Shown here: piece after piece, positions 10,755-20,146 of the stretch
How the letters are laid out: each line of letters opens with the position of its first letter
How positions within the stretch are numbered: the stretch's first letter is position 1
Assembly (NCBI GenBank): GCA_964036295.1
Contig: OZ038471.1
Location: forward strand, 12,542,184 to 12,606,183
Reading direction: 5' to 3'
Origin: Plumapathes pennacea
Lineage: Eukaryota > Cnidaria > Anthozoa > Antipatharia > Myriopathidae
DNA length: 64,000 bases
Translations under genes and position numbers: made by a program
Notes under the pieces: model-generated
Database searches by the model: none
Seen by the model: the letters and a program-made list of their open reading frames with translations, nothing else
What the model was told of the DNA's origin: nothing

Positions 10755-12291
10755 ATGCCGCCTAAACGACAAGGAGTTTGGGATGATTTACAAGCAAAAA
10801 TGAGAGGGAAAAGGACCAGGGCCGATGCAATAGGTCGCCAAAAAAACAAGATAGGATCTGCGCCCCATGAAGTTGTAGTGCAAAAGCTGTCGTCCGAGCC
10901 GGACAACAAGCAGACCTACCGTCCAATTCAACCGCGGGAGTTTGTTCCCTTCGAGTACGAGGAGCTTAACTTAGCTAACTTGAGAAAAGCGTGCGCTCGA
11001 CATTTCAGTCTTCCGGCAAGCGCATGCGACATACTGGTTTCAAACAAGGGGCCATCTTGCACCAACATTGCTCAAATCCCCCACCGAAAGGACAAGGTAT
11101 GTTACATCCTGAATGACAGCTTTACATATTTCACTCACTCACTTCAAAGCGGTCCTCATATTAATTATTGCCTCCCCCCCGAAACCATATACATATACTA
11201 TTATGTAAATGTATTGATCTATCTGAATCTTATCCAAATTATTACTTTTTTATTTCTATTTCTTTCTTATTGTTTTATCTTTTGCTATTTCTTTGTTCAG
11301 GTGTATCTAGTGAGGTTTGTGTTAATGCAAGATCAGGATGGGGTGCAGGAAGAGGAAGAGGAAGAGGAAGAAGGAGAAATCAACAATTCTTTTGATAATT
11401 TTTTCTCTAATACTGGTAGCTTACCGGGGGGACGTAATGCACCACCACCACCACAGGCCAAAAAATTGAGTCTACACAATTTTGGCCTTACTGAAACAAA
11501 GTTTCCTGCATCTGTGTCCATAGATGCACTTCTTATGGCAGGAAAGCTAATTAAACCCCAACCAAAAAACAAAGCAGTTCTTGAGATGGAAAAGTTTGAT
11601 GTTGAAACCCGTGAATGGCAACAAGGTATGAAGTTGGAACTCCTGGTTGACACTCAAAAGTTTTCATCTGGTGCATTCAGAGATGCTTTTAAGGCTGTCA
11701 CCACTGGTAATGTGGAAGGCCAAAGTCAGGTTTGGGTTCTAAAGATGTATAATGAAAAAGCCATGAAAACAATAAAGGAGACCCTCAACACATCCATTGA
11801 AGACCACACACGCAAGCAGGTACAAATGCATGCTGTGGCAAGGCATCTTACCAAAAGCTTTGCCTCAAAGGTGTCTGCTGAATTTGAGGAGTGTTTTCAC
11901 TACAACTATGTGTACTACACAGAGTACAATGACCAACCATGCACAGTGGAAACATTCGTCCCAGGCACCTTCACAAAGTATGTGAACAACAATGGACTGC
12001 ATTTCACCTGCAGCTGGATGCACCACAGAATGTCAACAGTTGTTTGACAAGGCACAATGCTTGGTGCACTACACATACTGTATGACAGACAAGAAGATGA
12101 TGCTGACAGACATCCAAGGATCTGGATATCATCTGTATGACCCAGAAATTGCTACAGATGAGCTTATTGACATGAATGCACAGGAAGTGTATTTCTGCTG
12201 TGGGAACCTCTCCAAGACTGGGATTAACAATTTCCTGCAGGAACATGCATGTAACAGTTACTGCACAATGATGGGATTAGAATCATTTTAG
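10755..12291 (+). CDS. Transposon-borne alpha-kinase, one frameshift
   Basis: Atypical (alpha-kinase/eEF2K/TRPM7-like) Ser/Thr kinase. The start is the ATG at 10,755 (MPPKRQGVWDDLQAKMRGKR), the first ATG past the TIR that is in frame with the domain. Exon 1 is 10,755-11,096 and exon 2 starts at 11,301. The 204-nt GT-AG intron is T-rich and happens to contain no in-frame stop. A basic N-terminus is followed by a conserved non-kinase region (NLRKACARHFSLPASACDIL), an acidic Glu run, and then the kinase domain: GAFRDAF loop, VLKMY lysine strand, VETFVPGTFTKYVNNNG, DIQGSGYHLYDPEIAT, and a C-terminal zinc motif HACNSYC matching the family's H-x-C-x3-C. Near 11,990 the frame must advance by one base to continue (frame stop at 12,045-12,047), so this copy is broken or carries a sequencing error. 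AATAAA is at 12,801. It faces the transposase gene tail to tail inside the same TIRs. Confidence 0.88.
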
Positions 12292-12821
12292 AGTTATGCT
12301 GCCAGTCCCAAGCTAATGAAGGTGGTTGCATGTTGTCATAACCTTCCAGTTACTGTACTACATGGGATTGTATGCAAAACTTACAATGTATTACTGTACA
12401 TCTACTGTACATTTCAGATGGTAATGTTGTGAAATGGGTGTATGTCCATTTCTTTAAATATCTAGCATATCTTCATAATTTTGTTACTGTTACATTAAGA
12501 CAAGAATACATGTACCAGTCGCAATGCCTGGTGTTACAGCATGTACTATGCAGAACTTATTACTGGCCACATCTAATTTGTAAATTTGATTTTAGAAGAT
12601 AAATTTTAATGCAGTAAGAAAGATGATGTTTCAGATGTTGTCCCTTTGCAATGGGCATATGGCCAGTTTTAATATCTAACATCTTCATAATTTTGTTACT
12701 GTTACAAAACAATAATTATTATTAATGGCGTTATTGTTCCATTTTGTAGAATATTCAACCAAAATAATTTATGTTTCAGAACATAAGCCAAAAGTATTAC
12801 AATAAAATGTTTGAATGCACC
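12292..12821 (+). other. Probable kinase 3' UTR
   Basis: No open frame of interest is present. AT-rich sequence runs from the kinase stop to a canonical AATAAA at 12,801-12,806, only about 16 bp before the stop codon of the convergent transposase gene. The two genes are therefore packed tail to tail and their transcripts probably overlap. Confidence 0.55.
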
Positions 12822-15407
12822 TTATTGTGGTGATATATAATGTGCCTTCAGGAATAGATAAGTGTCTGCTGCATCCCCTGGCTTAACACTGGTGACCTCT
12901 GGTATTATGCGTTCGCATTCTGTCCGTACAGCAGGTGGCAGGTAGTCAACGCCAACAGTCATTACACCTGACAATTCTGCCACTTCATCCAGAGCCTCTT
13001 GCAAAACTGGCCAGCCTAAATGATTGAATAATGATGGTACACACATTTCAATATAGCATTACATACATTGTGCTACTGGTTTTTCCTGAGAAACAATAGA
13101 TAGATGATGGTGCAGCTGTTGGTCCCATTTTATAAAATGCATCCTATTATCATTCCACAAGAAGGTTAGACACTGATAGATTAAGTGCTTTGATGTGTTG
13201 ATATGTGCTTGTGGAGAGACAACAGTTTCAAGTTGTAGATTTACTGGATTCACCTGCTATTCAGGTACATACCACAATCTTCAGCACCATATCTTTCAGG
13301 AAAGTTAAATAAATGATTAGGAATGCCCTTTGGTAACTGAGCATCCTTTTGCTTCCTGATCCGATGGGAGTTCCACACAGTTTCTTTGAAAATGTCCATC
13401 TCTGCTTGGATCACAGGAATGAACACAAAGGCCAAAAGGTTTCTAGACCAAGGTGAGAAAACCAGAAGTAAAGTTTCAATTGGGGACCAGTTTATGAAGA
13501 GGGATGGGTTGAGTGACTAAAATATTATCCACGATAGACTTTCACAAGAATGGATTGATTCCTACCCAAAGAGGAGTGTGTGTTGCATTTCTTGGTTTCT
13601 GTGCCTCTTCCACTAGTGAATTTACAGTACATGGACTGGTGTAAACATTACCTGTCAGTCTCATCATTTGGATCATAATGCCCTTGATCTAGCAACATGT
13701 TCAATTGTCGTTTGAAGTACTTCTCAAGACGATTGTGGAGCTCACGCCACCATCTCTCAATCTGCAAAATACAGAAATATAGGTGAATACATGTACAGTA
13801 CATGATCATTAGAAGGTTAATTTTCTACAGGAGGCATATGGAGTGGTCATTATTATGTGAAAGTCCTATACAAAATAAAAATATTCCTGATACCCCACGG
13901 CACCCCCTGGAAATTTGGTGTTGACACATTGAAAGGTTTTTGGAAGCTAGTTGTACTTTACAATGTACATGCTGTGAATACTGAAATTCTGAAAGAAAAA
14001 TAAAACCACCCTTAGAAAAATGATGTTCAACCTTAAAAATATTACTTGATACCTTATTACTTGTTGAGGGACCATATTGAACAGTATCTGCAGGATCGGG
14101 TATGTCGCCATGACCACTTCTTAAAAATGAATGTATTGTTGCCATGTCTCCAGTTTCAGTTCCCTTATCCAACCTCAAACGGTGACTGATGACTGTAATT
14201 GGATCAACATGGGTTGCACTTTAGTGCAGAATACAAAAGAGACTGCAGTACACTGTAGATACTGTAAGCGGATGTGTAGCATGAAGCAGCCGAGAGTACA
14301 TGTCTTTCTACTCCCCTCCTGGATGGGTTGCTAGTCTATCGCAGGGTCACTGTCCCTACTCTATCCTCGTAATGCTGAACGCCAAACGAGGAAGCAGTCC
14401 ATGTTTGGCATCCTGCAAATATATGTACTATCCCTCATGAAAGGCAGGGTATGCTTTGATCTTTTTACCCAAAAAGAAATAAAACAGGGATTCGTTTATA
14501 TTGAACCACTGTCACAACAAACATTTTACTAGTCCCTTGGCACTTTGATATATTGGGGTTCAACTGTATTATTACATAAATTTGGTAGTAAAGGTATACT
14601 GGTACCCACCTTTGGACTCATATAGATACTCCAAGTACCACTTCCCAATTAGCTTAGGATTTGAATTCGATGTCCACAGTTTCAAATAAAGCAGACGTCC
14701 ACTGAATACATCCATCATTCCATAGACAGCGAGGGGAAAGGTGTCTCTAATGAAGGCCATAAGTTTGTCATGACCATCTCCAGAAAATGTGTGATTTGGT
14801 CCCTGGAAGATTATAGGAGCAAGAAGGAGTATTGAATATTAAACATAAACACATGGGTTTTAGGTGATGATGATGATGATTTTCATTTGATAATTTCATT
14901 TTCAAGCAATGAAAATATCTGACTGACAACTCAAGAAATTGGACCTTTAATATCAAAGATCCCTTGTCTACTTACCAAAGAGGTGAATGTGCCAGTCGGG
15001 CCTCTTTTTCTTTTCTTTGGTGCACCAACATTGCGTCTGCATTCTAAACCCTCGGGGTCCACGTCTGTCATAACGTCATACACCAAGCCTCGAGGAACAG
15101 GTAGCTGGTGGTGCTCACGTATTTTTCTTTGCATACCCCGATATCCAAGAAGCCTCCCTGGCCCGTCATTTTCCAGTCTAACTGCTGCCTTGACCTCTTC
15201 TATGTCAACACCATAGTCTATATACTTGATGTTAAAGTGGGCGAGTCTTCTGCTTAGTGTAGGCAAGCTCCACGCGTACTGCGAAAAATCTCGTTGAACA
15301 AAATCCAAAATTTCTTCACGCTTCAGATTCTTCAAGACGTACTGCTGCAGATACGTCTTCAGGTCGTCGTCGTCTTTCCATTCGGGATTTCTTATTCTGG
15401 CCGCCAT
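12822..15407 (-). CDS. Integrase-like DDE transposase, six exons, intact
   Basis: I can assemble a complete 411-residue protein from six exons, all with GT-AG borders and matching phases: 14,976-15,407; 14,606-14,802; 14,053-14,185; 13,652-13,761; 13,273-13,442; 12,822-13,015. The spliced length is 1,236 nt, exactly 412 codons with the stop. The N-terminal 100 residues look like a helix-turn-helix DNA-binding region (LPTLSRRLAHFNIKYIDYGV), followed by a basic patch (GAPKKRKRGPTG). The integrase-type core has the candidate acidic triad D (SGDGHDKLM), D (RLDKGTETG) and E (IERWWRELH), with 39 residues between the last two. Later conserved blocks are ETVWNSHRIRKQKD and NHLFNFPERYGAEDCGWPV. The start ATG at 15,405-15,407 lies just inside the right TIR. 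The protein should cut and join the element ends in the nucleus. It is transcribed in the same direction as the interrupted TPR-CHAT gene. Confidence 0.9.
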
Positions 15408-15417
15408 CTTGTTCCCG

Positions 15418-15601
15418 CGTTACGGCACGTGACATCGTGACCGTCGCTGTCCTGATGTAGTGCGGGCTATGATAACGCTGGGCCATGTTGGACATGTGAA
15501 AATCGATTTCCTTTTCGCTTTTCACTTAGCTTTTTTTGTTTGCATTTTTTTCATTCGGATTTTTTACTCTTCAGTTTTTTTTTTTTTGAAAACATTTTAT
15601 T
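15418..15601 (-). repeat. Right TIR, inner part
   Basis: Reverse complement of about 10,525-10,720 in the left TIR, with few differences. It lies directly upstream of the transposase start codon, so both element genes begin next to the same repeat, consistent with a duplicated promoter. Confidence 0.88.
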
Positions 15602-16940
15602 AACTTTTATTATATGGCACTGATACTACGCACGCTACGATTGGTTAATTTACCGGTCCATACTTTCCTGTACGGACCGCAAATTGATTTTACGCACGTT
15701 CTGATTGGTCAATTTTACCGGTCCATAACTTACTGTAACGGACCGCAAAATCAGTTTGCACATGTGGATCGCAAATGATTACTCGAAAAGTTGCTAAACG
15801 TTTGTCATAAAAGGCCCAGAAGTGCAATGGGAAGTTTAAACGTTCCGGATACTCACTGTTAAGTTATGATGATCGGGGAAAGTTTACAAGCTTGGAAAAT
15901 GACCGTTACGAAGAAGGAAAACGTCCGAGGAAAAAATTGCTTGCGACCTCAGCCGTCATTGACAACAAGTGCTGCAGAGTATGGAGGGTTGTTTCACCCC
16001 TGTGTTAAAATTTGCACACTTGCCAGGAAGAATTTGGAAAGCGAACAATCACCGTGAACAGTTATGACTAAAACCGTGCAAGAATCAAGTTTTGCAGACA
16101 TGTTTGCTCGTCATGGCGCACTGTGAAGACTGTAAATAAATTTTTCACAATGTACGAGAACTCTGTATTTCGAAATCACTGACTGGGACAAAAACGCCGT
16201 GGTGATTTGAGGACGTTTATTTTGCTGGAAGAAACCTAAACGCTCCACGAGGAGGCAGAAAAATTAAGCGGTGAGTTTTGAATAATATAACTTTCAACGA
16301 TGTTTCGGTCGCAGTTTGTGATGAAATGATTTTCTTTTAGTGCCATTTTGCTTTCTACATTATTGTACGTGTAAGAAACTTATTCAAAAGAATAAAAAAT
16401 ACTCTGAGTTACAAAGCAGTTTCTTCTGGAAAGAGATAAGACTGCAGTTTTTTTAAATCTTTAGTGAGCGAGCAAGGGCGAGTTCGAGTCGTTCACCGAA
16501 TAAAGTTCACTGCAGTGTCGTTGTTTGACATACGCTATGGGCCATTTCATTCAGCTCAGAACAAATTAGTATTTATCTAGGCAGTTGGTTCGACAGACGC
16601 TTATTTTCTTTCAAGATTTTCAAATCGGCAGAATTGTAAGCTGTTAACTGAATTTGTTGTGAAAACAAACGTGCGTAATTCATGCCTGATCGCGATTGAT
16701 GTTGTTGAATGAACAAGACGAGTACTCGTTGGGGCCTTGTTTTATGTTTGCCGAAAGATCTAAAGCCATATAATAAATATCTTATTAACCTCGTTTGCTT
16801 GGTCCGTACCGTAAGTTATGGATCCTCGTTTTTTTCGTCGCCTTATGGCCCTCGCGCGAAGCGCGCTCGGGCCATAAGGCGACGAAAAAAACTCGGTCCA
16901 TAACTTACTGTACGGACCGCGCGCTCGGTTAATAAGATCT
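15602..16940 (+). mobile_element. Nested hairpin-ended element in the right TIR
   Basis: About 1.34 kb absent from the corresponding place in the left TIR (about 10,525). It starts with ATTATATGG (15,609-15,617). The reverse complement CCATATAAT recurs at 16,766-16,774 and is followed by a long hairpin (16,780-16,937) ending AATAAGAT. The same architecture is seen at 60,614-61,730 and 61,740-62,840. It shares with the 60.6-kb element the segments GGAAAGCGAACAATC, TTTTATGTTTGC and a donor-like GGTGAGTT. No transposase is visible, so it is probably non-autonomous. Confidence 0.75.
16780..16937. repeat. Terminal hairpin, arms about 75 bp
   Basis: ATCTTATTAACC and GTTTTTTTCGTCGCCTTATG on the left are repeated inverted on the right around the GC-rich centre GCGCGAAGCGCGC near 16,857-16,868. 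There is a small asymmetry in the arms near 16,790. Confidence 0.9.
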
Positions 16941-17110
16941 ATTTAATTTTAACTTGTAATTTAAATTACTTTACTTTTATTTTCATTTCTTTATCAAATT
17001 AATTTGTTTTTTTTTTGGCTTTTTTTAATTTACTTATTTTTTTAAAGGTATTTAAATCTATTTTAATGAGTTTGTATATAATTTTACTATGATAACAATG
17101 GGCCACCATA
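16941..17110 (-). repeat. Right TIR, outer part
   Basis: Reverse complement of 10,363-10,525. The first 40 bases match nearly perfectly. The host TPR frame runs seven codons into it and stops at TAG (17,087-17,089). Confidence 0.9.
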
Positions 17111-19174
17111 CATCAGTTTGTAGGTCTCAATGAAAATATCGATAAATGAGATTTTTGCCAGATCTTTCTTTCCGACATTCTCAAATAGTGTTTCGAAACA
17201 TTTCAACGCCTCTTCACATGCACATCCTCCGTTTTTATACTCCTGTATGATCATATAAAGAAAAGCAAGGTTACGATAAGAAATTGCTTCACTATCTTTT
17301 CTTCTGGTTTGTTTTGCAATACTTAAGCACCGTCTAAAATGTTCTATAGCCTTGTCGTACTGGCCAAGTGAACCATAACAGCTTCCAAGGTTTCCATAAG
17401 CACGTCCTTCTCCTGCCCTGTCCCCAATCTCCTTTGCGATATTCAGGTGCATTTCATAATGCTCTATAGCCTTGTCGTACTGGCCGAATGAATAATAGGA
17501 GTTCCCAAGGTTTCCGTAAGCACTTCCTTCTCTTGCCTTGTCCCCAATCTGTTTTGCGATATTTAGGTGCATTTCACGATGTCTTATAGCCTTGTCGTAC
17601 TGGCCGAGCGAATAATAACATGTTCCCAGGTTTCCATAAGCAAGTCCTTCTCCTGCCTTGTCCCCAATCTGTTTTGCGATGTTAAGGTGCATTTCATGAT
17701 GCTCTAATGCCTTGTCGTATTGGCCGAGTGAACCATAACAGCATCCGAGGTTTCCATAAGCACGTCCTTCCGTTTTGTGCCCAATCTGTTTTGCGATGTT
17801 TAGGTCCATTTCATGATACTCTATTGCCTTGTCGTATTGGCCGAGTGAACCATAACAGCTTCCAAGGTTTCCATAAGCACGTCCTTCTCCTGCCCAGTCC
17901 CCAATCTCTTTTGCGATATGCAGGTGCATTATATGATACTCTATTGCCTTGTTGTACTGACCGAGTGAATAATAAGAGTTCCCAAGGTTTCCATAAGCAC
18001 GTCTTTCCCCTGCCTTGTCCCCAATCTGTTTTGCGGTATTCAGGTTCGTTTCATATAACTTTATAGCCTTGTCGTACTGGCCGAATGAACGATAAGAGAT
18101 CCCAAGGTTTCCATAAACACGTCCTTCTCCTGCTTTGTCCCCAATCTGTTTTGCGATACTAATGTGCATTTCATGATGCTTTATTGCCTTGTCGTGTTGG
18201 CCGAGTGAACCATAACAGCATCCGAGGTTTCCATAAGCACGTCCTTCTTCTGCCTTGTACCCAGTCTGTTTTGCGATATTTAGGTCCATTTCATGATGCT
18301 CTATTGCCTTGTCGTATTGGCCGAGTGAACCATAACAGCTTCCAAGGTTTCCATAAGCACGTCCTTCTCCTGCCCAGTCCCCAATCTCTTTTGCGATATT
18401 CAGGTGCATTATGTGATACTCTATTGCCTTGTTGTATTGGCCGAGTGAATAATAAGAGTTCCCAAGGTTTCCATATGTACGTCTTTCCCCTGCCTTGTCC
18501 CCAATCTGTTTTGCGATATTTAGGTGCATTTCATGATGCTCTATTGCCTTGTCGTATTGGCCGAGTGAACCATAACAGCTTCCAAGGTTTCCAAAAGCAC
18601 GTCCTTCTTCTTCCTTGTACCCAATCTGTTTTGCGATATTTAAGTCCATTTCAAGATGTTCTATTGCCTTGTTGTATTGGCCGAGTGAACCATAACAGCT
18701 TCCAAGGTTTCCATAAGCACGTCCTTCTCCTGCCTTGTCCCCAATCTGCTTTGCGATATTCAGGTGCATATCATGATACTCTATTGCCTTGTTGTACTGG
18801 CCGAGTGAATAATAAGAGGCCCCAAGGTTTCCATAAGCTCGTCCTTCTCCTGCCTTGTTCCCAATCCTTTTTGCGATATTCAGGTGCATTTCATGATGCT
18901 GTATTGCCTTGTTGTACTGGCCGAGTGAATGATAAGAGATCCCAAGGTTTCCATAAACACGTCCTTCTCCTGCCTTATCCCCAATCTTTTTTGCGATATC
19001 CAGGTGTATTTCGTGATGCTTTATAGCTTTGTCATACTGGCCAAGTGAATCATAACATGTGCCGTGGTTTCCATAAGCACGTCCTTCTCCTGCCTTGTCC
19101 CCTATCTGAAGTGCCTTTTCTTCTTTGGCCTTTGCGTTTTTCAGGAAATTCACTTGAGAGTTTATTTTTTCCAT
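17087..19174 (-). CDS. TPR-CHAT protein, N-terminal TPR array
   Basis: This 695-codon frame is almost entirely tetratricopeptide repeats of 40 residues with the pattern EGRAYGNLGSCYGSLGQY. I count 15 canonical units plus one degenerate unit near the C-terminal end. TPR arrays bind protein partners; in TPR-CHAT proteins they are thought to gate the C-terminal protease. The start ATG (19,172-19,174) is preceded by a likely 3' splice site (TTTTCAG, exon starting at about 19,211), so a 5' UTR exon probably lies further upstream. The last seven residues (YGGPLLS) and the stop come from the transposon TIR. The natural continuation is the CHAT frame at 8,884-10,359, giving about 1,178 residues. Unit 12 is one residue short. 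Units 6-8 and 10-12 are near copies of one another, evidence of block duplication. Confidence 0.93.
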   Translation of the reverse strand: MEKINSQVNFLKNAKAKEEKALQIGDKAGEGRAYGNHGTCYDSLGQYDKAIKHHEIHLDIAKKIGDKAGEGRVYGNLGISYHSLGQYNKAIQHHEMHLNIAKRIGNKAGEGRAYGNLGASYYSLGQYNKAIEYHDMHLNIAKQIGDKAGEGRAYGNLGSCYGSLGQYNKAIEHLEMDLNIAKQIGYKEEEGRAFGNLGSCYGSLGQYDKAIEHHEMHLNIAKQIGDKAGERRTYGNLGNSYYSLGQYNKAIEYHIMHLNIAKEIGDWAGEGRAYGNLGSCYGSLGQYDKAIEHHEMDLNIAKQTGYKAEEGRAYGNLGCCYGSLGQHDKAIKHHEMHISIAKQIGDKAGEGRVYGNLGISYRSFGQYDKAIKLYETNLNTAKQIGDKAGERRAYGNLGNSYYSLGQYNKAIEYHIMHLHIAKEIGDWAGEGRAYGNLGSCYGSLGQYDKAIEYHEMDLNIAKQIGHKTEGRAYGNLGCCYGSLGQYDKALEHHEMHLNIAKQIGDKAGEGLAYGNLGTCYYSLGQYDKAIRHREMHLNIAKQIGDKAREGSAYGNLGNSYYSFGQYDKAIEHYEMHLNIAKEIGDRAGEGRAYGNLGSCYGSLGQYDKAIEHFRRCLSIAKQTRRKDSEAISYRNLAFLYMIIQEYKNGGCACEEALKCFETLFENVGKKDLAKISFIDIFIETYKLMYGGPLLS
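17111..17116. repeat. Target-site duplication CATCAG, right copy
   Basis: Identical to 10,357-10,362 and directly adjacent to the right TIR end. In the host frame it encodes Leu-Met. Confidence 0.92.
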
Positions 19175-19211
19175 AATGGTGTGAGTCGATGATATAATGA
19201 ACTGTAATATT

Positions 19212-20110
19212 CTGAAAATGATGATATAATTGTTATCTCTAAGTCAGGTATGGGAACCATTTTCTAAAGAAATTGATTTAAGTATAAACAGTTAACCTAT
19301 AATGTCGATTTCACGTCAAGTAGGGAACTGGCGAATATGTCAATGGTCCTTTTATAACTGTCAATGTTTGTCCAGTCCGTTTTTAGTGACCGAAAGACCT
19401 ATAAATAACTGGTAATGCCATTATTAAGATAAATGTAAAAAATTACCAATAAATTATTATAATTATAAAATAATTACCAATACACCCTTTGTAATAGTTT
19501 ATTTATGCGCTGTTTCTCCCATCAACGAATAAAATATAAACCAGGAAAAGAGAGCAAAAAAAAGTAAAGCAAAGAAATAAAGAAATGCCATTTTGGCAGA
19601 CCCCAAGTTTTTTCCCTGTTAAAATGAAGTTTCCTCGGGTGTCAATGAAACATATCCTCTGCGCCAATGGTGCTTGAAATATCGCAACTACAGCAATGAA
19701 TTTTTCTTCTGGCGTTAGCTTCTTCTCTTTTCTTTATTGCAAACGCGATATATACGGCTAGTCCAGCATGATGATAACAATGATGTTTTATTGATTTCGT
19801 TTGTATCCATTAACGAGCAACTCTACGATGAACAAAAAAATCCACAGAACAGACAAACCGACCTACCTTTCGTCAGGAATGACTCAGGAAGTGAATTGCA
19901 GACTTTTCATCTGTGGAATATAAATATTTCAACACAGCTGTCGCACGTCTTACATCCTTTGATCCGCCAGCCTTTTATATATCAAGTGGATGCGGAAGTT
20001 AGTGTCAGGGCTGGCAGTTGATTATAGGTTCGTATGGCGGTTTCGACCTTCGTTTTCGTACGTTTGTAGCTTATGATAATTTACGAGACGAAACTAATAA
20101 TGCTTATAGT

Positions 20111-20146
<36 letters not shown>

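Larger units (their letters stand above)
10363..17110. mobile_element. 6.7-kb DNA transposon with DDE transposase and alpha-kinase
   Basis: The termini are inverted repeats starting TATGGTGGCCCATTG at 10,363 and ending in the reverse complement at 17,110. The repeats extend about 360 bp inward. The 6-bp duplication CATCAG flanks the element and interrupts the TPR-CHAT coding sequence. Inside are two convergent genes: a kinase (10,755-12,291, plus) and an integrase-like transposase (12,822-15,407, minus). A nested element of about 1.34 kb (15,602-16,940) splits the right TIR, so the original length was about 5.4 kb. A retroviral-integrase-like DDE enzyme, a 6-bp duplication and TA-starting termini are a combination I associate with the eukaryotic IS3EU group; this is from memory and unverified. 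Polintons also make 6-bp duplications, but no polymerase, ATPase or capsid gene is present. Confidence 0.92.

Noticed and set aside
11097-11300. Continuous kinase frame without an intron
   Set aside because: The 204-nt stretch is open by chance, but it is T-rich, starts GTATGT, ends TTTGTTCAG and encodes an implausible hydrophobic run; splicing joins conserved segments in phase.
10363-17110. Polinton/Maverick, because of 6-bp duplication, long TIRs and integrase-like enzyme
   Set aside because: No polymerase B, packaging ATPase, protease or capsid genes; the element is only about 5.4 kb without its nested insert, and the termini and transposase differ.
17707-19026. Long plus-strand frames (119 and 280 codons) opposite the TPR array
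   Set aside because: They are mirror images of the 120-bp TPR repeat: absence of stops in one antisense unit repeats in all. They show no independent domain, and the TPR frame on the minus strand is clearly the real one.
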